Positions 29,001 through 40,261 of a stretch of 64,000 nt of DNA are shown piece after piece. Numbering within the stretch: position 1 is the first letter of the stretch; each line of letters opens with the position of its first letter. The stretch spans positions 7,718,013 to 7,782,012 of the forward strand of contig JARCOQ010000006.1 of the NCBI GenBank assembly GCA_029207755.1. The letters run 5' to 3'. This DNA is from Chamaea fasciata (taxonomy: Eukaryota > Chordata > Aves > Passeriformes > Sylviidae). Both the position numbers and the translations under genes were made by a program. A model generated the notes under the pieces. That model ran no database searches. It was not told where the DNA came from and saw nothing but the letters and a program-made list of their open reading frames with translations.

Positions 29001-32000
29001 AACTTCCTGCAGCCACTGTGCAGGCCTGATACAAATATATATATACACAAAATATACATTTAACTTAACACATCCTGTTCAAACTCTCCTGGCAATCAGC
29101 TTTGTTGAACATCTTTTTTTAAGAGTGTGTTTAAGTGGGAACCCTGAACTAAGCATGAGCACCAAAGAATTTGTTGGATCTGAACTATTAAACACTAAAA
29201 AGGCCTTCTTAAATACCATTGGTTTTTCCAGTAAATCTGATGTGACTGTTCACAGTTCTGCCTTGCCAGGTAACACTGGCTGTGAACAGTAGAAGCCAGT
29301 ACTCCAAAAAGCCCAGAGTAAAAAATGCAAGAGTAAGCAGGGACAATATCAACCTCCTTTCTTATCCAGAGCCAGCAATAAATTAGCCACTGATGAAATG
29401 TGGATCTCAGAGTCCACAAGAAAAATTATCCTAAAGTAAATAAAGAATTCAGATAGTCAGGGCTTCTCACCTTCCTGCAAAAAATTGATTGAAATGACCA
29501 CAAGGACAATTATTTCAAGGAAAGCCTCTGTTCAGATCTAGCTTTGAGTCTTCTTGATTTATGCCAGACAAAGTCATACAGTGAGAGCTGCCCTTTTACA
29601 AAACCAAAGGCATCAACACACACTTTCTGGCACAGGCCAACTTGGAGACTTCAATACAGCTTCTCAGGTGAGAGTTAATGAACCCTGTACTCAAGACCAG
29701 TTATTCTCTCAGTATCATTCACTGAGGTGTTCACCTTAAAGGACTGGCAGAAAGCTGTAGGATCATAATCAGGAAAACATACCTTTGCTGCTTTCCCACT
29801 ATTATTTTCAGAAATACACAAACTTGAAGACATTTGTATGTCAGACATGGGACTGAGCAGGTAAAAAAGAGCTGAAGTGCTCCAGCAGGAAAGAGAAAGC
29901 ACCAGGAGAACTCCAGCAGTACTGAGGAATTACAACATTCACTCTGTCAGGCTGAAAACAACCACAAGTATTGTGTTACTATACCCAGGCTAGTGTAGGG
30001 CAGCCTGAACCCCAGTGAATGCTTCCACTGAAACTGCTGAACTGCTGAGTATGAGATCAGTGGCACAAGAATGCAACAACAGTCAACCCCATCTTTGAAG
30101 GTCAGTGCCAGCTATACTCCTCAAGGGAGCCAAAGTCACTTCCCCAATCCCTCTGCCGCACTATCAGGCACAAGAGGCACAAAGCAGCCCAAAGCACCTG
30201 CAAGAGAGACTCACAAGCTCAGCAAAACACAGTTACTGTATTACTCCAACTCTATCAACTCAAAAAATTCAATTCTGAAGTAACAAGGATACCTTTCATT
30301 TCTCCTAACCGTCCAAGCCCTGAAAAACAACGTGCCCCAAAGAGAAATCACTACAGCAGCAAGAGTTCAACAACAGATGGTTTCAAAGAGTGTGTTGCTA
30401 TTTTAGTAACTGTGCTGACTGGGAGAGCCAAGTGTTTGAGTGATCCAAACCCACTCAGTTCCTCCCAGGTGCATCTAGTGTTGCCTTGCTCAAACACATC
30501 CAGCACAGCCTTCCCCAAGGAAACTAAGACAGGTCCCAGCTTAGCATCCTTACCTAAAGATTGCATTGATTTCTTGTGTAAGGCTCAGCTCAAACAAGAA
30601 ACATGGCAGAATCCAACTACAGTGGGTAATTTTTGAGGAAACCTTCAGTGGCTCTTGGCTGTCATCCTCCAGGAGCAGCCTGCTAGCCTGGGAAGTGTCC
30701 AGCACAACCATGTACTTCCATGGGTGACACTTGGTAAAATGTGAAATCCTGGCACAAGGATATTCTGTACTTTATTTTAAGGGGAATTATCAGTGTAGCA
30801 GATGGTTGGTGGTTAGTGCTGAACTGTATTTCTCTGAATGTAGGATTCTGAAACACAGACATGTTTAGAGCTGCTAAAATAATTAGATTTGCATCCACAT
30901 CAAAATATCACACCACCATGAAGCCTATTATCTGTGTAAGCCATTAAAAGTATTATGGTGTTTAAAAAGTTAAGAGAAACCCAAAAATGTCAAGAAACAT
31001 CAGTAATGAACACATGGGTAATTTGCTTCTGTGGAAGATGCAACCTCTAAAACAAATTTTGCTAGTAAGACAGAGTTGCAGTTCCCCTGTGCCTGATACA
31101 GCCACACAAAGTGCCCTGGAAAAAGTAAAACAATTCACATCCCTGTACATCAGTTTTCCTGGGAAAGACAAACTCTGTTCCTCATACTGGAGACAAGGAC
31201 AAACATAGACCAAGGATGTACTCCACAAGGCCTCACTCCAAACAGGCAAGTGCCCAGTAACCAGATGCTGACACAAATATCCTTCACCAGCACCTCCCAG
31301 GGACAAATCCCAGGGACTGGGAAGAAGACAAAGAAGGGGAAAACAAAACCAAGGCCCAAACCTATTTTCAGGCTCAGGGAAGGCAGGCAGAACAAATTCT
31401 GAACTAACAGCAGTGCAATATTAAGCAACGCCTCTGCTTTTCAAGACACATTCAGCAGTGTAATGCTCATTATTTAACAGCAAAACACCCACCCACTGAG
31501 AAAATACTTTTTTTTTCCCTTTCCTCTCTTCTGTTTGTAATTTTTCCAAGCTGACAGCAAGCTACTTTTGCTTGGCATGTGCACTTTCACACCAGTACAT
31601 GCCAGTGGAACTGTCTACATGTGGAATTATATACCACACTGATACTACTCATTAAATGAATGTGGGTAAAATTCTGGATAAGAAGTCTAATGCATGTTAT
31701 CCAAAGGGATTTAAGAGCATTATGCCTTACTGGGAGCATGAAATATTCATGTTCTTTTCAAAATTTTACTTGGATAACTTCAAATGACATCATTTTGTAA
31801 CACAGACTAAGTCTGGCCCCAGGATCACATTCATCTTCCTTTTTTCCAAATGTGGTATAGACTACCCCAGGTTATTAAATTTCACAGCCTGCCTCAATTA
31901 AAGCAAAAAAAACCCCTTGAAGGCACACAGGGAGAGTAAAAACAAAAAATGAGACACAAGTACAAACCTCTGATCTGTCTATCAATCACTCTCATTTCTT

Positions 32001-35000
32001 TCCTTATCTTCAAGGACCATTCATTGACCTTAAAAAGACAAAGTGAGAGTTACTTGAAATTCCAACTTTAAAAACTATGCTTTTATACTTTCATGTAACT
32101 TAAACATTCAGTATCAAAGGCAGCACTTCAAAATGCACGAGTTTCATGTTATGAGTGATGTTAAAACATTTCATTACTCAAATAATAAACCCCCCAAACA
32201 GAGATTGCAGAGATACCACCAGTTACTGCACTGCTCTTAATGTTCAGACAAGGAGTTAGGGAGGATCTTTAGAGATCCCTTCCAACCAACTCTTCAATGA
32301 TTCCATGATGTGATTTGTGGGTCAGACGCTCACTGCCTGGCTAACTTGCCACATCACAGCCACGTCACTGTACAGAGGGAACTTGCCACAGGGCATTTCA
32401 GTAGAAGGGACAGACTTTGGCACAGGATGACAGCCTCAAGAGTGCTACTTGCCCATTTCAGTCAGGAGGATCCCCAGGAGGTCCCCAAGCCAACCCCTGT
32501 TCAAAGCAAGATGAAGTTCAGACTTCAGGTTGTTCAGGGTCTCATCCATTGAGTTTTGATACTGTTTGAGGACAGCGACTTCACAGCTGCTCTGAGCAAA
32601 GGCAATTTAAATTACTCCTGTGTGATAAAGACTTTTCCTCACAGAATTCTGGAATGGTTTGGGTTGAAGGGACCATAAAGACCATCTATTTCCAATGCCC
32701 TGCTATTGGCAGGGCCACCTTCCACTAAACCAGATTGCTTAGAGCTCCTTCCAACCTGGCCTTACATGTTCAAGTCAAAGCTCTCCTCTGGCCAACTGTG
32801 GCTGTAGCCCCTCTCCTGTCACTGGACACACCTCAAAAATACCTGTCTCTGTCTTGACTACAACCCCATCAGAGGCAGTGAGAGGTTTTAGACCCTTGCT
32901 CCTTCACCTTCTCCTCTCCAAGCCAAAACGAGTCCAATTCCCTAAGCCACTTCTCCTGCAGCACAGGCTCCAGCCCTCCTCCATCCTGATGGCCCTTGGC
33001 CACACTTCCCCAGTTTGTTGAGATCCTTCCAGAACTGTGTGCCCAGAGTGGGACACTTCTGCAGATGTGGCCTCTGAGTAACACAGTGACTGAACACTCA
33101 GCACTGTGACTACAGCTTCCTAACACAGCCCCCTTTGCCTTCATTGCTGCAAAGGTGCGCTGGGAACTCGTTTATTATCCATGGGAAACCAGATCCTTTC
33201 CTGCATAGCTGGTACCCAGCCAGCCCCGGGCTGCACATTCCTGTGTGTAGGGATGGTTGTCCCACCTGCACAATCTTGCACTGTTCAGCATCATGAGGCT
33301 CCTGCTGTTCCTACCTCGTGCTCAGGACCCTCTGCCCTCCAGCTTCCTTTCCCCTGCCTTTGGTGGGATTCAAACACGGCCACTCCTTCGACAGCTCCCT
33401 CCTGGCACTTGCCAAGACCTCTCTGTTCCAGATCCTCTGGCTTACCCGGGGGGTGAGAAGCTCCACTTGCCCTGACCCTCCCCCAAGGAAGCAGGGTGAA
33501 GAGAACTTGTGCAATGAAATCTTGTAAAGCAAGTTCTCTTCAGTGCACAAGCCCAGCAGAGCAACAGATTTAGACTTTTACCAGTCTCAAAAACTTTCTC
33601 TTGGTCATGGTGAACAAGACCATGTTTTGATGCACACAACAGCCATCATTTGAGGAGCTCAAGCACAAAATCAGCTTAAAAAGTCCCACATGCTACTCAA
33701 ATGCCTGCAGAGGTACAGACGTTTCTAACAGGTTTTAGAAAGCTCCTGTATCTTGAGTTAAATCCTGGGTTTGCAGGGAAAAAAACCCTAAACCCTTGCA
33801 GGACTGACTGCAGCCTCCCTTCTTGTTCTTCAGAGCAGAGAAGAATATGTCCTGGAGAGTCACTCCTCACCCTGACAGAAAGTTAAGAAGGCCCCTTTTT
33901 TGAGTATGGACTACAGGAGAGGGAAAAGAGCAGGGGGAAGGAGCTGAAGGAAAACATGACAAGGCTCTGGCTGGTCAACTGACCTGTCTCAAATGTAACA
34001 CCTACCAGAGATTCGCTATACAACTTGTATTCTAGAACAAACCGACACACAACAAGCCTTCGTGCACAAGCACAGTCAGCAACTGTCAAATGAATCACAG
34101 CAGGATTTACAGCTTCTGTCTCTGGGATGCACAGCCCAGCACAAAGACACCATGAAATCAAGACTGGTTGTGTGTTGTCATCAATCTCCGCTTACTCTGA
34201 CAGCAGAAAACTCTTTCACAGCTCATCCCTAGCATTGCCAGGAATCAGCTGCTTGACACGACTGCCCTAAAGGCACAGCTGGGTGCTTATGCCTTCCCTG
34301 GTGTTCCCAGCTCATCTCCTGTTTTGTGTAAGAGGAGGAGCAAATCCCACTGACTCTATCCCAGGCTACTCCATGCTCCCAGCTACATGAGACAGCAATT
34401 TGTTGAGCTGTAAGGAAGCCACACTGCCCATCTCACACAGGACACAGGGACATGGATAAGAACCACGGCACAAGGCAGCAATGCTGGGAACAGGAGCATG
34501 TGGTCCAGCTGAGCAGAGGTAATTACCCTGAGCACAACTCCACGCTGATGGAGCAATTCTGCTTCCACGCCTGATCTTAAAAAAAACCATCACTCTCACA
34601 GCACTGCATCATGCCAGAGTCAACCAGCAAAGCACTCAAACTGAAAAGAGCCAAGACTACACTGCAGGAAAACCCACTTTTTAAGTTTAAATGATCCAGA
34701 CACGGCATTAAAAGTATAATAAATCCCTAGCTTTACACAGGCTGAAATGCATCACCAGCTCCTCACAAGGACTGAAGATATTTGCCTTGTATTGATCAAA
34801 AATAAATTATCTCACATCAACAGAGTGGGCAGACAAACAAACTGAGGGCAAATCATTGTCACCACAAAAATCTCAACCCCTCCCCACCGTCATCCACCTC
34901 CTGCAGTGCTTGCATGGCTCCCTCTAGCCCTGCTCAGGGACTGCACCTTATGTTCAGCTGCTGGCAGACATGAGCAAAGCAATGCTCTTTCCCCATCAGC

Positions 35001-36773
35001 AAGGATGCAGAAACAACTACTGCTTTTTCCTTCTAAAGCTGCAATTAGGTACAAGAGGAAAGGAAGTTTTAACTACTTATGGGTTTCTCAATATCTGTGA
35101 AGTGACCATGCCAGCCTGCACCCCAAGGGAGTGCTCATGACAGCAAAGGGACTCATGTCACCTCTCCCTACACCTGTTCCACACTGCCTTTGCAGGGTTT
35201 TCTGCAAAGAATCACAGAACCATTGCCTTAGGAAGGGATCTCTGGAGATCACCCAGTCCTAACCCCCTGCCAAGGCAGGGTCACCCAGAGCAGGTGACAC
35301 AGGAATGTGTCCAGGTGTGTTTGGAATGTCTCCAGAGAGGGAGACCCACAACCTCCCTGGGCAGCTGTTCCAGGGCTCTGCTACCCTCAGCATTAAGAAG
35401 CTTTTCCTCATGTAAAGGTGGAAGTTATTGTAGTTTAGTTTATGGCCACTGCTCCTTGTCCTGTGGCTGTGCACCAGAAAATATAAAAAAGGTTCAGAGT
35501 GGATGGCACCATCCTTCAAGAGCTCCAAGATGACCCACAGGCTCTGTGCCACTGGAAAACAGGGCAAGTTCATCAGTGAGGGAAGGCAAAAGAGCATCCC
35601 TCAGACAGGAGGCAAGCACTCCTCAGTGCAGAATGACCACGTGTGTGGGTTACAGCTGCTTGGTGTGTCAGCCCACCCCTGAGAGCAGCAGCCCCCAGCC
35701 CCAGCTCCCCCTGTGGTCTCTTGAGCACACTCAGGAACACAGGAGACTGACCAGCCCACACAGTGCTCCACACGGGCAGAGGAGGGAGGGAAAGGACACT
35801 CCCAAAGGTGCATTCCTCATCTGACTCTCTCACCCGACAAGCAACAACCATAACCTGCTCCCCTGGGACTCAGCTACTACCAGGGAACATCTGTGACACT
35901 GCAGCTTGTCTAAGCCTTCAGCTTGTGTGCCTGTCCTCCTTCTCCCTGCTGCTTTTCCACTACCTCTAATGTATTTGATCTTCCTCTCACCAAACAGCAG
36001 ATTTTTTCACAAACACATTTGTAGCTACTTATGGAAGACAACAGTGAAATCCACCAGTGTCTTGATTATTTCATTTCACTGTGACATTAGAAAGCTATGA
36101 GTAAAACCACACAGCTTGTCTACAGACTCATCTTCTCCCTGCAAGTCCCAACATTTCAGCGGCTGTTTCCTAATTTTAAGGCTGTGTCTGCAAGAGGAGT
36201 CAGAATCATAGAATCATAGAATGTTAAGGGGTTGGAAGGAGCCTTAAAGACCATATAGCCCCAAACTCCTCTGCCATGGGCAGGGACACCTTCCACTAGA
36301 ACAGGTTGCCCAAGGGCTTATCCAGCTTGGCTTTGAACATTTCTAGGTATGGGGCAGTCGCAGCTTCCATGGGCAACTTGTTCCAGTGTCTCACCACCCT
36401 CACAGGGAAGAACTTCTTCTTAGTATCTAACCGAAATTTCCCCATCTATCAAGTTGCAGCCATTCCCCCTTGTCCCGCCACTCCAGCTCCTCAAAGAGCC
36501 TCTCTCCGGCTTCCCTGTAGGCCCCTCCAGACACTGGAAGGATTTGTGAGGCCTCCACCGGTCCGGTCCCGGGCCAGGTGTAGCCTGCGCCAGGGCCAGG
36601 CCGAGCCCGGCCCCTCCGCAATCCCTGCCCGACGCCATAGCAACGCCACACGGCCCTGCCGCCACTCCCCCCTCAAGCTCCCGGCCCCCGCCGCCCCTGG
36701 CCCCGTCTGGGCGGCTCCGGCCCCTCACCAGCTCCTTGGGCGGCTTCTCGGGGGTCTTCCCGAACAGCCCCAT
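22867..36773 (-). CDS. CHMP3: Charged multivesicular body protein 3 (ESCRT-III, VPS24), complete, 6 coding exons
   Basis: ESCRT-III subunit that polymerises with CHMP2/CHMP4 on endosomal and plasma membranes to drive inward budding and scission, including cytokinesis; VPS4 recycles it. Coding exons, in order of translation: 36729-36773, 31968-32028, 28451-28630, 25853-25974, 23965-24079, 22867-23003; 660 nt, 219 residues plus TAG (human 222). The N terminus MGLFGKTPEKPPKEL is near-identical to human. Next come the basic helical hairpin (VNEWSLKIRKEMRV..DRQIR, KDAAKKNQRDVC, SKAHMNSVLMGMKNQL), a central helix (SLQKSTEVMKAM), an acidic autoinhibitory region (EDTFEGLEDQEEMEEEAE), and a C-terminal MIT-interacting motif (MQSRLATLRS). 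The start has an ideal Kozak context, GCCGCCATGG. No frameshift or lost motif: this is the functional parent gene, not a retrocopy. RNF103 lies upstream on the same strand. Confidence 0.98.
23004..23964 (-). other. CHMP3: CHMP3 intron 5
   Basis: About 1 kb, TTGCAG acceptor and GTGAGT donor. GC-rich middle part near 23100-23300. No repeat recognised. Confidence 0.7.
23965..24079 (-). CDS. CHMP3: CHMP3 exon 5, residues 137-175
   Basis: Encodes AGIIEEMLEDTFEGLEDQEE, EMEEEAEAEIDKILFEITAG. This is the acidic region that folds back on the basic core to keep the subunit closed. CTTCTAG acceptor, GTGAGT donor. Confidence 0.97.
24301..24575 (+). mobile_element. CR1 LINE fragment (3' end)
   Basis: Sense CR1 tail: AAACTAAAAGAGGAGAGATT, AGGAAGAAATTCTTCCCTG, GGTGGTGAGGCACTGGAACA, CCATGGCAGGGG, and CCAACCCAAACCATTCTGTG then ATTCC. 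Antisense to CHMP3. Confidence 0.93.
25038..25659 (+). mobile_element. Candidate solo LTR of an old endogenous retrovirus
   Basis: AT-rich block of about 620 bp beginning TGTT, with a TATATAAA box at 25567-25574 and AATAAA at 25614-25619, 40 bp before its right edge: the usual U3-R-U5 layout. GGAA abuts both ends (25034-25037 and 25660-25663), a possible 4-bp target-site duplication. The larger match AGGAATGTT appears at both edges. The right end reads TTA, not the expected CA. No gag, pol or env coding sequence is next to it. Family not recognised. Confidence 0.4.
25853..25974 (-). CDS. CHMP3: CHMP3 exon 4, residues 96-136
   Basis: Encodes AVLRVAGSLQKSTEVMKAMQ, LVKIPEIQATMRDLSKEMMK, near-identical to human. 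TTCACAG acceptor, GTAAGA donor. Confidence 0.97.
25975..28450 (-). other. CHMP3: CHMP3 intron 3, 2.5 kb
   Basis: No coding exon or recognised repeat. A 146-codon open frame on the plus strand (27717-28157) has no domain, splice context or known homologue that I can name, and I treat it as chance. Confidence 0.65.
28451..28630 (-). CDS. CHMP3: CHMP3 exon 3, residues 36-96
   Basis: Encodes DIQREEEKVKRSIKDAAKK, VCVILAKELIRSR and SKLYASKAHMNSVLMGMKNQ: most of the basic alpha1-alpha2 hairpin that binds membrane and neighbouring subunits. TACTCCAG acceptor, GTAAGA donor. Confidence 0.97.
28631..31967 (-). other. CHMP3: CHMP3 intron 2, 3.3 kb
   Basis: No exon recognised. Contains a short (TA)n stretch near 29035-29045 and, at 30674-30696, a 23-nt sequence repeated exactly in RNF103 intron 2. 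Confidence 0.65.
30674..30696 (+). repeat. 23-nt sequence shared with RNF103 intron 2, copy 1
   Basis: Identical over 23 bases to 53321-53343. Core CTGCTAGCCTGGGAAG. Flanks differ. Such a match is not expected by chance in 64 kb, so both are probably pieces of an old interspersed repeat that I cannot name. Confidence 0.8.
31968..32028 (-). CDS. CHMP3: CHMP3 exon 2, residues 16-36
   Basis: Encodes VNEWSLKIRKEMRVIDRQIR, start of helix 1. Acceptor TTTTTAAG, donor GAG|GTTTGT, which is weaker than the others in this gene. The frame with exons 1 and 3 is exact and the residues match human, so the exon is secure. Confidence 0.95.
32255..32310 (+). mobile_element. CR1 3'-end remnant
   Basis: GGATCTTTAGAGATCCCTTC, CAACCAACTCTTCAATGATT, then CCATGATG: the sense tail of CR1, only about 55 bp. 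Confidence 0.75.
32641..33370 (-). mobile_element. Composite CR1 and older retroelement-derived repeat
   Basis: The first 150 bp is a clear reverse-complement CR1 tail (CAGAATTCTGGAATGGTTTG, GGCAGGGCCACCTTCCACT, CTTCCAACCTGGCC). From about 32890, CTTCTCCTCTCCAAGCC and CTCCAGCCCTCCTCCATCC resemble more 5' CR1 sequence with a gap. From about 33010 the text (GAGATCCTTCCAGAACTG, CACCTGCACAATCTTGCACT, CATCATGAGGCTCCTGCTG) resembles an old repeat common in bird genomes whose family I cannot name. Confidence 0.6.
35205..35560 (-). mobile_element. CR1 LINE fragment, older subfamily
   Basis: Reverse-complement CR1: AATCACAGAACCATTGCC, GGAAGGGATCTCTGGAGATC, CCCTGCCAAGGCAGGGTCAC, GGGAGACCCACAACCTCCCT and CTGCTCCTTGTCCTGTG. 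Diverged from the other copies here. Confidence 0.88.
36203..36540 (-). mobile_element. CR1 LINE fragment next to CHMP3 exon 1
   Basis: Begins AGAATCATAGAATCATAGAA (two CATAGAAT units of the CR1 tail), then GGGCAGGGACACCTTCCACT and TTGTTCCAGTGTCTCACCAC. Its 5' edge is about 190 bp inside CHMP3 intron 1. Same orientation as CHMP3. Confidence 0.93.
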
Positions 36774-37055
36774 GGCGGCCGCACCGCCCGGCACTTCCGG
36801 GTTCCCCACAGCCGGGCCGGGCGGACACCGCACTGCGCCTGCGCCGCCGGCAGCGCGCACGCCGCCCTCTCCGCGTGGGGGCGGTGCCCCAACGGCCTCG
36901 CCCCGCCCCGCGCGGCTTCCCGCCAGTCACGTGCCGCTGCGCGCGGCGCTGCGTACGGCCCCGCCCCGCGCGGAGGGGCGGGAAGGCGCTGAGGGGCGCG
37001 GCCCGGGGCGGGCGCTGGTGGCGGTGAGAGCGCTCGGCCCCGCACTCTGAGCGTG
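36541..37055 (-). promoter_or_regulatory. CHMP3: CHMP3 CpG-rich promoter and 5' UTR
   Basis: Strongly GC- and CpG-rich block surrounding the CHMP3 start at 36773, typical of a TATA-less housekeeping promoter. GC-box-like GGGGCGGTGCC and GGAGGGGCGGG occur near 36885 and 36970. Limits are by eye and coincide with flanking CR1 copies. Long open frames here on both strands are by-products of the base composition. Confidence 0.8.
36729..36773 (-). CDS. CHMP3: CHMP3 exon 1, residues 1-15
   Basis: Encodes MGLFGKTPEKPPKEL, ends in phase 0 before GTGAGG. GCCGCCATGG is an optimal start context. The Gly after Met and the short amphipathic N terminus are conserved in CHMP3. Confidence 0.97.
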
Positions 37056-37059
37056 ATGG

Positions 37060-37500
37060 TGACCCACTCACGGGGTCACTCAGGTTGGGAAAGATCTCTG
37101 AGATTATCGCGTCCAGCCATGACCGAACACCAGTATGGCATTTGGGTGCCACATCCAGTCTTTCCTTAAACACTTCCAGGGACAGTGACTCTCCTCGCTC
37201 GCCTTGGGCAGCTTGTTCCAATGCCCAATCACCCTATGAAGAAATTCCTCCTAATGCGCAACCTAAACTCCACTGGTCCAGCTTAAGACTGCGCGCTCTC
37301 GTCCTGTAGCTTGTTTCCTGGGATCAGAGCCTGATCCCCACCTGGCTGCGGCCTCCTGTCAGGGAGCTGTAGAGAGCAATAAGGTGCCCCCTGAGCCTCC
37401 TCCAGGCCGAGCCCCCCCAGCTCCCTCAACTGCTCATCACACCTGTGCCAGACCCTTCCCCAGCTCCGCTCCCTTCTCTGGAACTCCAGCGCCTCGATAA
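37060..37500 (-). mobile_element. CR1 LINE fragment upstream of CHMP3 promoter
   Basis: Reverse-complement CR1 of a more diverged type: GGTCACTCAGGTTGGGAAAG, CTTAAACACTTCCAGGGAC, GGGCAGCTTGTTCCAATGC, GAAATTCCTCCTAATG, then GCCTCCTCCAGGCCGAGCC. About 440 bp, abutting the CpG-rich block. Confidence 0.85.
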
Positions 37501-40220
37501 CCTGTTAGTGCAAGGACTCCCACTCCAGCCTTTCCCCTGGGACGGCCCGCAGGACACACGAGGGCAAAGCTCATACAAGTCGATGGCCACCCCGCGCTCA
37601 GCTGCCGGGGCTCTTTCGGAGAAATCCTATCAGGCAGGCCTGGCTCATCTTCACCCTCCTCTCCACAGGGTCACCTGGCTGAAATGAAGGGACAGCTTGG
37701 AGCCGCTCCGCTGGAGCTCCAGCGAGTCATTCCATCTCTTCACGCCTTGATGCACAATCTGAGACTGAGAGCATTAGAAATAAATCAGTGATGCAAAGAG
37801 TGCAAAAGCTTAGTAAGAAAAAGGTGCTATTAACTTAAGCTAACTCTTTAATACCTTACAATTATACTTACCCTCATTATTTAAATTCCAGAGGCAGACA
37901 TTTTAATGAGTTACAAAAATGTACAGTTTCACCTTTGTCATCTTTCCTTCCAGATTCTAATGCAGAAAAAAAGATCTAAACAAGCTTTGGAGAAGAGAGC
38001 TCTCATTTTGGACTGAGCACCAGCAGTGGGAAAGCCAGTGCTAATAAAACAATAATTGATGAAATCGAGAGTGGCAAAGAGCTTCAGAGATTATTTAAAT
38101 CCATCCTTTGTAATAGCAGCAGAAAACATCCATCACCTTTATTAAACCTAACCAATAAATGAATACCCTCACCTCAGTGATTTGACATTTTCTGTTAACT
38201 GGTCTCTAGCTTCCAGGAAGGAGACATCAGAGAATAAAACACCACTTTAGGAATGCTTAGCATCCCAGTTAGGACACTTCACAAGTACTAGCACAACCCA
38301 GTCCTGCGAGGCAAAACGTGTGAGCAGCAAAACTGCTGACCTTGTTCCAGGCACAGTCTTTGCTCCTTTCCTCCGTTCTCCGGATGTTCAAGCGTCAGCG
38401 CGTCAGGGAAGGGCTGTCTGAGATCCTGCACGTGGTAGAAAACAACGTTACTTGGATGCCGCTACTGACATGAGCATTTCATAAAATAAACACATCCAAC
38501 TTCTTTTTTCTGTCCTGCTGGGACTCTCAATACACTACGCCAGATGCTCAAGATTCTGGTAACAGATGCGTTGCCAGGAACTGCATCACAATTTATATAA
38601 CCCAGACACAAGGGGACTAAACCTCCCTCCACAGCTACCTACTGGTCATAATTACCTGCTCCTGTGGATGTGCCCTCAGTGGCTCTCCTGCTAATTAAAC
38701 AGCAGTTTGGGTCATCCATCAAAAGAACAGGATGAGCAGAGCAACTGAGGACATTAAAACTAGTCTTCAGCTGAAACAGGTGCGCACAAAGGTTTGCAAA
38801 CAAGGCTGAGCCAGTGCACAGGAGCAGAGCTGCTGGGGCTGTGTGTGAGGGTGAGGAGGTCAGCCTTCAGCAGTAGAGCTGCACTCCAAGAGCACTCAAT
38901 GCTCCAAGGACACATCATTGCTCCAGCTTAGGACTCACAGCATCTGGCAAATTGCTGAGGTACTGGAGAAAGGCTACAGCGGGCTCTGATACAGCACCTC
39001 ACTTGTGTGTGTCAGCACCTCAGCTACAGCCTTATTTATACTCACAAAACTTCTTTCCCTTGGCAAGGCCTCAGCCCAGTGCAGGTTTCAAAACAGTCCT
39101 GAAACAATGTGGATTTCACCTACTCATGACAAGCACATATGCCACGCTGCTGCACAAATTGGAAGCAGAAATGATCTTTGCCCTCATTATGCCTCTCTGC
39201 TGCTCTGCCGAGGCTGTAATGACAGAGACAGGGCATGTACTGGCAGGTCTCAACTGGAATAAAAATTACTTTCTGGACCACGGGAGAGTTGCTGATATTG
39301 TGCCCCTTGTACCTCTCTGCCTCAGTACTGCCCTGGGAAAAAGGAAATGAGAGAAAAAAAAGGACTCAGTAAATTAAAAACAGCTCTTCTGCTAATTACA
39401 TCAATATCCTCTTGGGAACACACCTGGTGAGAGAGCCATGACAAATTTGTTAATAAAAAAGAGCGTGTCCAGGTACCCTGGACAGATGAAACAATGCCAG
39501 CAGCTCTGTGAGCACCAGCCTCCCAACTCTATAAAGACATTGGGAGACAAGTTGTAACGGCAACAAGGAGCTATGTTTGTATTTTCTATTATCATCATCT
39601 TTATGTCATTATCCTCCTTTCACCTCTCATAGGCAAGACTTAGGAAAGAAATAAGACAATTTAAAATATCTTTTTAGTTTAGCCTTTTCCTCAACTCATA
39701 TCATCTCCTGCTCTTCCCACCCTCCTTTTTCTTTCCAACCAACGATTCCTCTCTATTTTCAGCCAGATGATTTCTGAAAAGTACAACCTAAATCAGAATT
39801 TCATATTGAAATATAAAGAAAACAACAGACTCAATTTTTTATGGCACCAAAGAACAATCAAAGAAACCAGAAATCACTTCAGAATACCAGCACAGTTGGA
39901 AGCTGGCAATTTTTACCCTTATGGGCCACTCTTGTCACTGCATGACAATATTCTGCTCCTTCTCAACAGTTTACTTTGAGGCTGTAGAGGGAGCTACCCT
40001 GAAGTTTTCCTAGATGCCTGGAGACGAGGGTGCTGGAGAAGGACAGATGCTAGAAGAGGGTCTCCATCTGGAAAAGCAGCTTGTTATCAGCTGAAAAACC
40101 ACTGATCAAGCAGAGAAGCACCTCAACACAGCAAACTTATGAAGGAAACAGTTCCCAGTGAAACACCACTGCCTTCTCCTTGGCCAGTGGCTCGGAGCAG
40201 TGAATTTCTGCATCCCTAGG
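37501..40220. other. Intergenic region between CHMP3 promoter and RNF103 3' end
   Basis: About 2.7 kb. No gene, RNA or repeat recognised. Open frames such as 38952-39350 (+) show no known domain. In a read-through transcript this stretch would be spliced out. Confidence 0.6.
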
Positions 40221-40226
40221 AGATGA

Positions 40227-40261
40227 TTTATTAGTCACAGGAGTTGTGTTATATTTTTATT
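40227..40261 (-). terminator. RNF103: Candidate RNF103 poly(A) signals
   Basis: Minus-strand AATAAA occurs at 40256-40261 and 40227-40232 (TTTATT on plus), about 540 and 565 nt after the stop; another is at 40358-40363. I cannot tell which is used. Confidence 0.5.

Larger units (their letters stand above)
32029..36728 (-). other. CHMP3: CHMP3 intron 1, 4.7 kb, CR1-rich
   Basis: Runs from the exon 1 donor GTGAGG to the exon 2 acceptor. Contains CR1 pieces at about 32255-32310, 32641-32800, 35205-35560 and 36203-36540, and an older diverged repeat at about 32820-33370. Confidence 0.75.

Noticed and set aside
36306..37221. Long overlapping open frames on both strands around the CHMP3 promoter
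   Set aside because: GC-rich CpG-island composition lacks stop codons; only the 15 codons of CHMP3 exon 1 are conserved.
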